NCBI GenBank assembly: GCA_900547565.1
Contig: URHI01000060.1
Coordinates: forward strand, 1 to 11,843
Length of the DNA: 11,843 nucleotides
From: an uncultured Eubacteriales bacterium
GTDB lineage: Bacteria; Bacillota; Clostridia; Oscillospirales; CAG-272
Reading direction: 5' to 3'
Part shown: in pieces, positions 1 to 6,636 of the stretch
How positions within the stretch are numbered: position 1 is the first letter of the stretch
Layout: each line of letters starts with the position of its first letter
Notes under the pieces: model-generated
The model's database searches: none
Told to the model about the DNA's origin: nothing
What the model saw: the letters and a program-made list of their open reading frames with translations, nothing else
Position numbers and translations under genes: made by a program

Positions 1-263
1 CCGCCTCAATAGCGGCGGCTGGAATAGTCAGCTATGACAGGTTTATTGAAATGGAGCTTGACTGCTCATATTCCGACTATCAGCGCGTGGCATTTGAGCT
101 TGGCCGTGCAGGAGCACTGACCGACGGCGTTGAATATGCCGAGTCGGTACGTGTGCGCTTTGCCGTTCTGCACAGCGCGGCCGACGGCCTTGCGGCCCGG
201 CTGAGTGAGCTGTGCGCCGGTCGTAGACCGGAGATCGTCGGAGAGCGGTTTGACCACAGTTAA
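1..263 (+). CDS. YigZ/IMPACT (UPF0029) family protein, C-terminal fragment
   Basis: This is the 3' end of a gene that begins before the window; the open frame runs from the edge (codons start at position 3) to TAA at 261-263. The visible 86 or so residues fit the C-terminal DUF1949-type half of YigZ/IMPACT proteins: a short strand-helix pattern around YDRFIEMELDCSYSDYQRV, then a helix (FELGRAGA), then a strand (SVRVRFAVL), and a closing ARLSELCAGRRPEIV resembling the family's 'L..LT.GR.ei' ending. The internal ATG at 51 is not a start, since the family pattern continues upstream of it. The biochemical role of bacterial YigZ is poorly defined. The N-terminal catalytic-like half, which would confirm the family, is outside the window. 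Confidence 0.72.
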   Translation, partial: ASIAAAGIVSYDRFIEMELDCSYSDYQRVAFELGRAGALTDGVEYAESVRVRFAVLHSAADGLAARLSELCAGRRPEIVGERFDHS

Positions 264-273
264 CAAGCCCGGC

Positions 274-302
274 AGTTTGCCGGACAGACTCGCCGGCAAA
301 CT
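274..302 (+). terminator. Intrinsic terminator between convergent yigZ-like gene and sigE
   Basis: A perfect 10-bp inverted repeat (AGTTTGCCGG at 274-283, CCGGCAAACT at 293-302) has a 9-nt loop. It starts 11 nt after the stop of the yigZ-like gene and is followed on the plus strand by a moderately T-rich stretch (ATCATTTTGTT). On the minus strand, downstream of sigE, the same stem is followed by only a weak T-rich run. It therefore mainly fits termination of the plus-strand gene and perhaps, less efficiently, of sigE. Confidence 0.62.
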
Positions 303-316
303 ATCATTTTGTTGCA

Positions 317-1108
317 TTATATCAAATCAAGCATGTCCCGGCGCATACGCTCGAGAATTCGTTTTTCAAGCCGTGAAATATAAGATTGCGAAATGCCCAG
401 AAGGTCGGCAACCTCCTTTTGGGTCATTTCTTTTTTGCCGTCAAGGCCGTAGCGCAGCTCGATTATCAGACGTTCACGGTCATTCAGCGCTGCAACGGCA
501 CGCCTTACCGCTTCGCGCTCCTCACGTCGGCGCAGATCGTATGACACCTCGTCCTCTTCACTGCCGAGTATGTCGGACAAAAGCAGCTCGTTTCCGTCCC
601 AGTCGACGTTGAGCGGCTCGTCAATCGAGATCTCGGTGCGGACGTTGCCTGTCTTGCGTATGTACATAAGAATCTCGTTTTCGATGCAGCGCGAGGCGTA
701 GGTGGCCAGCTTGATGTTTTTGTCGGCTTTGAAGGTGTTTATAGCTTTGATAAGTCCCATGGTCCCTATTGAGATCAGGTCTTCAAGTCCGGTTCCTGTG
801 TTCTCAAACCGTTTGGCAATGTACACCACCAGACGCAGATTGTGCTCGATAAGTGTACAGCGGGCGGTCTCGTCCTGCTCAATGCGGCGTATGGCGTCGG
901 CTTCGTCCTCGCGGGACAGCGGTGCCGGCAGTGTATCCGGGCCGTTTATGTAAAATACGCCGCTGCGGCGGCATAACAGCCGGAGTATACGAAGGCGCAG
1001 TCGGTTAAGCAGATTTGTGCGGGATGGCCGGAAAGAATGTTTTATGTTTCCGTAAGCCGGATGCACCGCCATCGCATTTTTTATTAATAATTTAAATAAA
1101 TTTTTCAT
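317..1108 (-). CDS. sigE: RNA polymerase sporulation sigma factor SigE (pro-sigma-E)
   Basis: Sigma-70 family factor of 263 aa, early mother-cell sigma factor of sporulation. Region 2 spans about residues 87-160 (LIEHNLRLVVYIAKRFENTG, then EDLISIGTMGLIKA and LATYASRCIENEI). The SigE-specific block DEPLNVDWDGNELLLSD is at 163-179, and the region 4.2 helix-turn-helix (TQKEVADLLGISQSYISRLEKR) at about 229-250. FYINGPDTLPAPLS at 52-65 aligns with YYIGGSEALPPPLS of B. subtilis SigE, where the pro-sequence is removed. The start is ATG at 1108, preceded by AAAGG at a spacing of 8 nt; the internal ATG at codon 13 has no ribosome binding site. This makes the pro-sequence about 52 residues, against about 27 in B. 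subtilis. The gene follows spoIIGA by 21 nt in the same transcript. No sigG follows it, as it does in Bacillus. Confidence 0.95.
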   Translation of the reverse strand: MKNLFKLLIKNAMAVHPAYGNIKHSFRPSRTNLLNRLRLRILRLLCRRSGVFYINGPDTLPAPLSREDEADAIRRIEQDETARCTLIEHNLRLVVYIAKRFENTGTGLEDLISIGTMGLIKAINTFKADKNIKLATYASRCIENEILMYIRKTGNVRTEISIDEPLNVDWDGNELLLSDILGSEEDEVSYDLRRREEREAVRRAVAALNDRERLIIELRYGLDGKKEMTQKEVADLLGISQSYISRLEKRILERMRRDMLDLI

Positions 1109-1129
1109 TGTTTTTGCCTTTCTCCGAAT

Positions 1130-2002
1130 TTATTTTACGCTGAGCTCGCCGGGAATTACGGCTGCACAGCCGTCGGGCAGACGCGGCAGTGAAGCCGGGG
1201 CGAACATAGCCGGGACCTCCGACTCCCCACGCCGCGTTCGCAGAATGATTTTATCCGGGATCAGCGCAACAAGCAACCGACTGCCTGCGACGGTCGTTCC
1301 GGGTATGAGTCTGACGCGCCCCGCATACTCCCGCGGAACATGTTCGAGCTGTTCAAGCCGCCCCGACACGACCGCTCCGCGCACACCGGGCGGCAGCAAT
1401 GGCAGTGTGCTCTGCATGTCGGTGATTATTACTGTACGGCCTGATATAGGGTCGTGCAGCAGGTTTCCGCTGTCGGTTACGCCGTGAAGAGTGATATGTT
1501 TGCCGAAAAAGACAATTTCAACGTCGGCAAAGCCGCGTGAGGGCAGCTTGCGCAGAAAGTTGGTTCCGCGCAGTGCGGTCGCTCCGCTTATTACGGCCAG
1601 CAATAAAAACAGCCAGGCAGATATGTTGTCTCCGCCACTGTTGACAGGCAGATTGAGCCGGCCGAGCAGGTTGAACAGTGCAGTCATAAGTCCTCCGAGC
1701 GCTGCGGCGCTCGCAAGATAGACGCCTACCTCGGACATATATTGCCGAATATTACGTCTGCGCCGCGCAAAGGCTATGCCGCACATAAGCGCACAGACGG
1801 CGGCGTCAAAAAACAGCGCTGCAAGCCTTCCGACATTGAGAAAAAGCGATAACACCGAGTACACGCCGCCGAGTATTGCCGCTCCGAGCGACAGAAACGG
1901 TCGCAGTCGCCGGTGCAGTATCCGCGCGGTGAGAAACAGACACAGAAAATCCATACGGAAGTTGATAAGAAAAAGCAGGTCACCGTAGACCTCGTGCTGC
2001 AC
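1130..2002 (-). CDS. spoIIGA: Sigma-E processing peptidase SpoIIGA
   Basis: Membrane-bound aspartic protease (about 290 aa) that cleaves the pro-sequence from pro-SigE in the mother cell after asymmetric septation. The first half is hydrophobic with about five predicted membrane segments, starting with DLLFLINFRMDFLCLFLTAR. The cytoplasmic half holds the catalytic motif DSGNLLHDPISG, with the active-site Asp at about residue 177, matching the DSGNQLYDP motif of B. subtilis SpoIIGA. The C-terminal ALIPDKIIL block and AAVIPGEL ending also match. I place the start at GTG 2002. The upstream in-frame GTG at 2011 lies inside the Shine-Dalgarno sequence itself, whereas GTG 2002 sits 8 nt after AGGAGG and gives the short N-terminus usual for the family. 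It heads the spoIIGA-sigE operon. Confidence 0.93.
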   Translation of the reverse strand: MQHEVYGDLLFLINFRMDFLCLFLTARILHRRLRPFLSLGAAILGGVYSVLSLFLNVGRLAALFFDAAVCALMCGIAFARRRRNIRQYMSEVGVYLASAAALGGLMTALFNLLGRLNLPVNSGGDNISAWLFLLLAVISGATALRGTNFLRKLPSRGFADVEIVFFGKHITLHGVTDSGNLLHDPISGRTVIITDMQSTLPLLPPGVRGAVVSGRLEQLEHVPREYAGRVRLIPGTTVAGSRLLVALIPDKIILRTRRGESEVPAMFAPASLPRLPDGCAAVIPGELSVK

Positions 2003-2007
2003 GGCGC

Positions 2008-2020
2008 TCACCTCCTCTCC
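2008..2020 (-). promoter_or_regulatory. Ribosome binding site that fixes the spoIIGA start
   Basis: On the minus strand this reads GGAGAGGAGGTGA. Its last nine bases (AGGAGGTGA) are a perfect complement to the 3' end of 16S rRNA. The GTG inside it (2011-2009) opens the frame but cannot use this site; the next GTG (2002-2000) lies 8 nt after AGGAGG, the ideal spacing. This supports a 290-aa SpoIIGA rather than 293 aa. Confidence 0.8.
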
Positions 2021-2028
2021 GTATTCTC

Positions 2029-2061
2029 ATTATAGCCCGACGAACGCGAATAACGTGTCAA
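2029..2061 (-). promoter_or_regulatory. spoIIGA-sigE promoter with 21-bp spacer (probable Spo0A target)
   Basis: Reading the minus strand, a perfect -35 TTGACA (2061-2056) and a perfect -10 TATAAT (2034-2029) are separated by 21 bp (2055-2035) instead of the usual 17. Transcription would start near 2022, giving a leader of about 20 nt before GTG 2002. In B. subtilis the spoIIG promoter is a known case of consensus sigma-A hexamers held too far apart (22 bp), which Spo0A~P activates. Near matches to the Spo0A box (TGNCGAA) occur at 2089-2095 (TGTCGAT) and 2038-2044 (CGACGAA), and TGTCAAA (2056-2062) overlaps the -35; each has one mismatch. The hexamers are read directly; Spo0A control is inferred. 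Confidence 0.68.
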
Positions 2062-2101
2062 AGCCGCCTGTCGCGAGGGATCTTTTACTGTCGATTTGGA
2101 A

Positions 2102-2117
2102 CCGTACATCGGTACGG
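2102..2117. repeat. 6-bp perfect palindrome in the spoIIGA/dgt intergenic region
   Basis: CCGTAC (2102-2107) and GTACGG (2112-2117) form a perfect inverted repeat with a 4-nt centre ATCG. It lies in the 253-nt region between the two divergent starts, about 40 bp upstream of the spoIIGA -35 and about 100 bp upstream of the dgt -10. It is not followed by a T tract, so it is not an intrinsic terminator. It could be an operator for a dimeric regulator or have no role; the sequence does not decide. Confidence 0.4.
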
Positions 2118-2219
2118 ACGGCGCCGGAGCACGCTGATTTGCCGATAATGACACAATTTGACGGGAAAATAAAAAAAATCGGAAAGAAAAAAAGTAAAAT
2201 AGCATTTTGCGGCGTATAT

Positions 2220-2225
2220 TATAAT
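2220..2225 (+). promoter_or_regulatory. Candidate -10 element of the dgt-dnaG-rpoD promoter
   Basis: A perfect TATAAT stands 30 nt before the dgt start, in an A/T-rich stretch (2164-2240). No convincing -35 hexamer lies 16-18 bp upstream, so the call rests on the -10 and on position alone. A TTGACG at 2158-2163 is too far away to pair with it. Confidence 0.4.
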
Positions 2226-2255
2226 TGTAGTTGGAAAAAACAAAGAAAGGCAGGT

Positions 2256-3272
2256 ATGTTCATGGGCAATGTATGTGAGCTGTTTTTGGAGCGTGAGAAG
2301 GAAACTCTGTCTCCATATGCCTTTCTCACCTGTAATACCCGCGGGCGGGAGCACGAGTACGTTCCCTGCGAGAACCGCACCGAGTTTCAGCGCGACCGCG
2401 ACCGCATAATTCATTCGCAGTCGTTCCGCCGGCTGATGAACAAAACACAGGTGTTTCTGGCGCCGATCGGAGACCATTACCGTACCCGCCTTACGCATAC
2501 GCTCGAGGTAAGTCAGATAGCGCGTATTATTGCACGGGCATTGCGGCTCAACGAAGACCTCGTCGAAGCGGCTGCACTGGGCCATGATCTCGGTCATACG
2601 CCGTTCGGCCATGCAGGAGAGTTTGCGCTTCAGGAGTGTTACTCGCCTGACTTTACACATTATAAGCAAAGTCTGCGGGTGGTGGACAAGCTGGAAAAGG
2701 ACGGGCGCGGGCTTAATCTTACCTGGGAGGTCCGCGATGCGATTGTAAATCACAGCGGTTCGAACTCGGCGTCAACGCTGGAGGGTCGCATTATCAAGCT
2801 GGCCGACCGTATCGCTTACATCAATCACGACATAGATGACGCCTGCCGCGCCGGAATACTTACCGAGGAGTCCATTCCCGCCGAGCTTCGCCGTACGCTG
2901 GGCTATACACATTCACAGCGCATAAACACCATGGTGACGGCGGTTATCGATGCCAGCACCGACCGTCCGGAGATATCCATGACACCGGGCATCGGCGAGG
3001 CCATGGAGGAGCTGCGCGCCTTCCTTTTTGATAACGTCTACCGTAACCCCATAGCCAAGTCGGAGGAGGGCAAGGCCAGGGCATTGCTTATCAGTCTTTT
3101 TGAATATTATTCGGAGCATCCGGAAAAAATGCCTCCGCTGTACACAAAAAACCTTGAAAATGAAGGCGTGGGACGCTGTGTGTGTGATTTTGTGTCGGGA
3201 ATGACCGACAGATATGCCATTGAAACATTCCAGTCGCTGTTTGTGCCCCGCGTGTGGCGCGGCATGTCATGA
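2256..3272 (+). CDS. dgt: Deoxyguanosinetriphosphate triphosphohydrolase-like protein (dGTPase)
   Basis: HD-domain dNTP triphosphohydrolase of 338 aa, which cleaves dGTP or other dNTPs to the nucleoside and triphosphate and so adjusts nucleotide pools. The N-terminus has the family signature (LSPYAFLTCNTRGREHEY, then RTEFQRDRDRIIHSQSFRRL). The metal site is visible as His81 (RLTHTLEVSQIAR), His110-Asp111 (ALGHDLGHTPFGH) and Asp184 (IIKLADRIAYINHD). The start is ATG 2256, 5 nt after AAAGG; ATG 2262 is a close alternative with AGG 7 nt upstream. Reading the frame further back to 2055 adds 67 residues without family similarity and crosses the promoter region, so it is rejected. First gene of dgt-dnaG-rpoD, an arrangement common in Clostridia; dnaG starts 17 nt after its stop. 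Confidence 0.93.
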   Translation: MFMGNVCELFLEREKETLSPYAFLTCNTRGREHEYVPCENRTEFQRDRDRIIHSQSFRRLMNKTQVFLAPIGDHYRTRLTHTLEVSQIARIIARALRLNEDLVEAAALGHDLGHTPFGHAGEFALQECYSPDFTHYKQSLRVVDKLEKDGRGLNLTWEVRDAIVNHSGSNSASTLEGRIIKLADRIAYINHDIDDACRAGILTEESIPAELRRTLGYTHSQRINTMVTAVIDASTDRPEISMTPGIGEAMEELRAFLFDNVYRNPIAKSEEGKARALLISLFEYYSEHPEKMPPLYTKNLENEGVGRCVCDFVSGMTDRYAIETFQSLFVPRVWRGMS

Positions 3273-3289
3273 GGCGGTGACGCATTGTT

Positions 3290-5071
3290 ATGAAAATACC
3301 GAAAAATGTACTTGATGAAATAGAGCAGAGAAGTGATATAACCGATGTTATCGGCTCGTATGTCACACTGCAGCGTGCGGGCAGTAACCTCAAGGGACTG
3401 TGTCCGTTTCACAGCGAAAAAACACCGTCGTTTACCGTTTATCCGGCTTCTAACAGCTTTTATTGCTTCGGCTGCGGTGCGGGCGGTAATGTGTTTACAT
3501 TTATAATGAAGGCCGAAAACCTTGATTTCACCGGTGCTGCCGAGCTTTTGGCCAACCGCGCCGGTATACGCATACCTCAGAGCGGCTATGACGCTGACGA
3601 TAAAGGTACCGTGTCGCGCAAGCGAGTGTATGAAATCAACCTTGCGGCGGCAAAATACTTCCGTAACTGCCTGTTCGATCAGTCAACCGGAGCCGCGGCC
3701 ATGAATTATCTTGCCGGTCAGCGGAGACTGTCGGGTGCGGTGATAAAACGTTTCGGATTGGGCTATGCACCCGACAGCTTTTCGGCATTCGGTGATTATA
3801 TGTGCGCACAGGGCTTCGGACAAGACGAGCTGAGGCAGAGCGACCTTCTGGCATATTCGGAGCGCTCTCATAAGTTTTACGCGCGCTTCCGCAATCGCGT
3901 CATGTTTCCCATAATTGATACGACCGGCAATATCATCGGTTTCGGCGGCCGAGTCATGGACGACTCCAAGCCCAAATATCTCAACTCTTCCGATACGCCG
4001 GGGTTTAAAAAAAGCCGCAATCTGTTTGCGCTGAACTATGCCAAAAACAACTGCTCCGACTCGATGATACTGTGCGAGGGGTATATGGATGTCATTGCCC
4101 TGCACGCAGCAGGATTTGAAAACGCAGTGGCAACGCTTGGTACCGCTATAACGCAGGAGCAGGCGCGGATAATAGCACGCTACACCAAAAAGGTGATACT
4201 CATATATGACAGCGACGAGGCGGGGCGTAAGGCGGACGAGCGCGCAATGCGGCTTTTGGGCGAGGTCGGACTGGAAGTCAGAATACTCAAGCTCAAGGGC
4301 GCCAAGGATCCTGACGAGTTCATCCGTAACTTCGGACGGGCACGGTTCGCGCAGGAGCTGAAGGGCAGTGAAAGCGGATTTCAGCACAAACTTAATACAA
4401 TACTTGCCAAATACGACATCACCGACGCTGAAGGACGCATACGTGCCACACGCGAGATATGTAGCATTATTGCCACCTCCGGCTCCAGCGTTGAGCGTGA
4501 GGTGTACATTGCGGCGGCAGCCGACAGGCTGTCACTGACAACCGACAGCATACGCAACGATGTTGAAAGAGCACGGCAGCGGCTGTACAATGAGTACAGG
4601 CAGAAGCAGAGCAGGGAAGCGGTAAGTGCAGCCAAGCATTACGGCGATGTGGTAAACAGCGACGCGGCAAAAAATGTGACGGCATCCGGCGCCGAGGAGG
4701 TTATAATCGGCCTGCTCCTTATGTTCGACGAATACCGCGAGGAGGTAGTGTCCGGGCAGGTTGCCCTTTGTGCGGACGACTTTTTCACCGCGTTCGGCAG
4801 GCGTGTCTTTGAGGCGATATGCCGACTTCAATCAAGCGACGAAGGGTATAGCAAAGCTCAGTTGTATCAAGACTTTTCGGCCGATGAACAGGGGCGGTTG
4901 CAATACCTTGAGCAGGTGAGAGGCCAGCTGTCTGACAACAGCCGGCGCGTGTTAGAGGAGGCGGCACGTACACTTCGTGACGAGCACACCCTGCGCCAGG
5001 CGGAGGATACAGGCGACAAGCTGGCTGCCATACGGCTGAAACGTCTGAAAAATGAAGAAAATAAAAAATAA
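3290..5071 (+). CDS. dnaG: DNA primase DnaG
   Basis: Bacterial primase (593 aa, normal length) that lays RNA primers for lagging-strand synthesis in partnership with the replicative helicase. The N-terminal CHC2 zinc finger uses Cys38, His41, Cys59 and Cys62 (CPFHSEKTPSF ... YCFGCGAGG). The RNA polymerase core follows, with RFRNRVMFPIID and GFGGRVMDDSKPKYLNS at about 199-232. The TOPRIM domain has the metal-binding Glu in CEGYMDV (262-268) and DSDEAG (307-312). The C-terminal part, from about 455 to 593, is the helical helicase-binding region, poorly conserved as usual. The start is ATG 3290 with GGTGA 9 nt upstream, close behind the dgt stop. Middle gene of the operon; rpoD begins 27 nt downstream. 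Confidence 0.97.
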   Translation: MKIPKNVLDEIEQRSDITDVIGSYVTLQRAGSNLKGLCPFHSEKTPSFTVYPASNSFYCFGCGAGGNVFTFIMKAENLDFTGAAELLANRAGIRIPQSGYDADDKGTVSRKRVYEINLAAAKYFRNCLFDQSTGAAAMNYLAGQRRLSGAVIKRFGLGYAPDSFSAFGDYMCAQGFGQDELRQSDLLAYSERSHKFYARFRNRVMFPIIDTTGNIIGFGGRVMDDSKPKYLNSSDTPGFKKSRNLFALNYAKNNCSDSMILCEGYMDVIALHAAGFENAVATLGTAITQEQARIIARYTKKVILIYDSDEAGRKADERAMRLLGEVGLEVRILKLKGAKDPDEFIRNFGRARFAQELKGSESGFQHKLNTILAKYDITDAEGRIRATREICSIIATSGSSVEREVYIAAAADRLSLTTDSIRNDVERARQRLYNEYRQKQSREAVSAAKHYGDVVNSDAAKNVTASGAEEVIIGLLLMFDEYREEVVSGQVALCADDFFTAFGRRVFEAICRLQSSDEGYSKAQLYQDFSADEQGRLQYLEQVRGQLSDNSRRVLEEAARTLRDEHTLRQAEDTGDKLAAIRLKRLKNEENKK

Positions 5072-5098
5072 AATACATACCATGAGAGGATCAGATTA

Positions 5099-6508
5099 AT
5101 GGAAAGCACCGAAAAATACATGAACGAATACGGCCTGCCGGAAGATGAGCGCGAGCAACGCGAGCACGGCGATGATGAGTTGTATGATGAGGATGATGAA
5201 GCGGTAGAGGAAGATGAGGACGACGAGGAAGAGGAACCGGAATCCGAAGAAGACTTCAAAGAGTCGGAGAATGATGACCCGACTCTGATGTACGACGACA
5301 TATCTGACGACGGCAGTATGATATTCAACGACAGCTCGCTTATGTTTGATGATATTGGCGACGATCAGGTCACATCGGGAACGGAGCACGACACAGAGCA
5401 CGGCCGCAGTGACAAGAAATATGACATCAATGAGCTGATAGAAAAGGGCAAAAAGGGAACGCTTACGGCAGACGATATCGACAAGGTCATAGATGAAATG
5501 GACTATGACATGGAGCATATCGAGAAGCTGTACGAAATGCTTGAGGAAAACGGCGTAAGCCTGCCCGAGGACATGACCAAGCGAGAGTATACCGATATAC
5601 AGCAGGAAGTCGAGTCGTTCGGCGGCGGCGAGAATATGGAGCGTATGCTGGAGCAGGAGGGGCTGGCAATCGACGACCCCGTGCGCATGTACCTCAAGGA
5701 GATAGGCCGTGTGCCGCTGCTTGATCCCGAGCGGGAAAAATATCTGGCGGAGGTCATGGCCACCAGCGAAAATCCGGAAGAGCGCGAGAAGGCCAAAAAC
5801 GAGCTGGTCGAGGCCAATCTGCGGCTTGTGGTCAGTATCGCAAAGCGCTATGTAGGTAAAGGAATGTTCTTCCTCGACCTTATTCAGGAGGGCAACCTCG
5901 GCCTGATGAAGGCGGTGGACAAGTTCGATTACAAGAAGGGGTATAAATTTTCAACCTACGCAACATGGTGGATACGTCAGGCCATTACGCGCGCCATTGC
6001 CGATCAGGCAAGAACAATACGCATACCCGTGCATATGGTTGAAACAATACACAAGGTATCGCGTTATTCGCGTCAGATGCTCCAGGAGCTGGGGCGCGAA
6101 GCTACTGCCGATGAGATAGGCGAAAAGATGGGCATGAGCGCCGAAAAGGTCAGGGAAATCATGAAAATCGCGCAGGATCCCGTGTCGCTTGAAACGCCTA
6201 TCGGTGAGGAGGAAGACAGCCACCTCGGCGATTTCATTCCCGATGATGATACGCCTGCCCCTTCCGATGCCGCTTCGGCATCTATACTCCGTGAGGTCAT
6301 CGAGCGTGAGCTGCATACGCTGACTCCACGCGAGGAGCACGTCATCAAGCTGAGGTTCGGTCTGTATGACGGCCGTACACGCACACTTGAAGAGGTCGGC
6401 AAGGAGTTTGATATCACACGTGAGCGGATACGCCAGATAGAAGCCAAGGCGTTGCGTAAGCTGAGACATCCCAGCAGGGCAAGACATCTTCGCGGATTTC
6501 TGGATTGA
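5099..6508 (+). CDS. rpoD: Primary RNA polymerase sigma factor RpoD (sigma-A) with acidic N-terminal extension
   Basis: Housekeeping sigma factor. Region 1.2 is at 192-208 (DDPVRMYLKEIGRVPLL). Region 2 is at about 235-315, including NELVEANLRLVVSIAKRYVG and YKFSTYATWWIRQAITRAI. Region 3 is at about 316-385, and region 4.2 ends with TLEEVGKEFDITRERIRQIEAKALRKLRHP (429-458). Region 1.1 is recognisable at about 107-155 (KYDINELIEKGKKGTLTADD). In front of it lies a very acidic segment of about 100 residues (19-61 almost all D/E) and a short internal duplication (TLMYDDISDD / SLMFDDIGDD). At 469 aa it is longer than the usual 360-390 aa of clostridial sigma-A. ATG 5099 is well supported by AGAGGA at a spacing of 8 nt. 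Last gene of the operon; no hairpin terminator is seen after it. Confidence 0.97.
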   Translation: MESTEKYMNEYGLPEDEREQREHGDDELYDEDDEAVEEDEDDEEEEPESEEDFKESENDDPTLMYDDISDDGSMIFNDSSLMFDDIGDDQVTSGTEHDTEHGRSDKKYDINELIEKGKKGTLTADDIDKVIDEMDYDMEHIEKLYEMLEENGVSLPEDMTKREYTDIQQEVESFGGGENMERMLEQEGLAIDDPVRMYLKEIGRVPLLDPEREKYLAEVMATSENPEEREKAKNELVEANLRLVVSIAKRYVGKGMFFLDLIQEGNLGLMKAVDKFDYKKGYKFSTYATWWIRQAITRAIADQARTIRIPVHMVETIHKVSRYSRQMLQELGREATADEIGEKMGMSAEKVREIMKIAQDPVSLETPIGEEEDSHLGDFIPDDDTPAPSDAASASILREVIERELHTLTPREEHVIKLRFGLYDGRTRTLEEVGKEFDITRERIRQIEAKALRKLRHPSRARHLRGFLD

Positions 6509-6554
6509 AAACCGTGATTTTGCATATCATCAATAAATAAAATATAAAAAGCTC

Positions 6555-6583
6555 TTGACAATTTGATGCTAAAAGTGTACAAT
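6555..6583 (+). promoter_or_regulatory. Strong sigma-A promoter of the solute-binding lipoprotein gene
   Basis: A perfect -35 TTGACA (6555-6560) is followed after exactly 17 bp by TACAAT (6578-6583), one base from the consensus -10. Transcription would start near 6590, leaving a leader of about 47 nt. The upstream side (6535-6550) is A/T-rich and could serve as an UP element. The promoter uncouples the lipoprotein from rpoD, which ends 46 nt before the -35. Confidence 0.85.
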
Positions 6584-6596
6584 AATAGAGTATCTA

Positions 6597-6616
6597 TATC
6601 CGGATCGTGCCGGATA
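6597..6616 (+). repeat. Hairpin near the 5' end of the lipoprotein mRNA
   Basis: TATCCGG (6597-6603) and CCGGATA (6610-6616) form a perfect 7-bp stem with a 6-nt loop. It starts a few nucleotides after the predicted transcription start and ends 5 nt before the AAGGAGG ribosome binding site (6622-6628). It leaves that site free, so an mRNA-stabilising 5' stem is more likely than a repressing one. No T tract follows. Confidence 0.5.
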
Positions 6617-6636
6617 AAATCAAGGAGGATCTTTGT

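Noticed and set aside
2055..2255. In-frame N-terminal extension of dgt from ATG 2055
   Set aside because: The extra 67 residues are Lys-rich with no family similarity, run across both candidate promoters, and lack a ribosome binding site; ATG 2256 has one.
2085..2753. Long minus-strand open frame opposite dgt (222 codons)
   Set aside because: It lies inside the strongly supported dgt coding region and its promoter region, has no recognisable domain, and is best explained as a shadow.
3683..4387. Long minus-strand open frame opposite dnaG (234 codons)
   Set aside because: It is antisense to the primase core including the TOPRIM domain, and its product has no coherent fold or motif.
5150..5260. 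GA-rich repeat tract in rpoD as a separate DNA repeat element
   Set aside because: It stays in frame, encodes the acidic extension, and lacks a regular repeat unit, so it is treated as low-complexity coding sequence.
4867..5328. Serine-rich minus-strand frame opposite the start of rpoD
   Set aside because: The poly-Ser run is the antisense reading of the GA-rich codons of the acidic RpoD extension.
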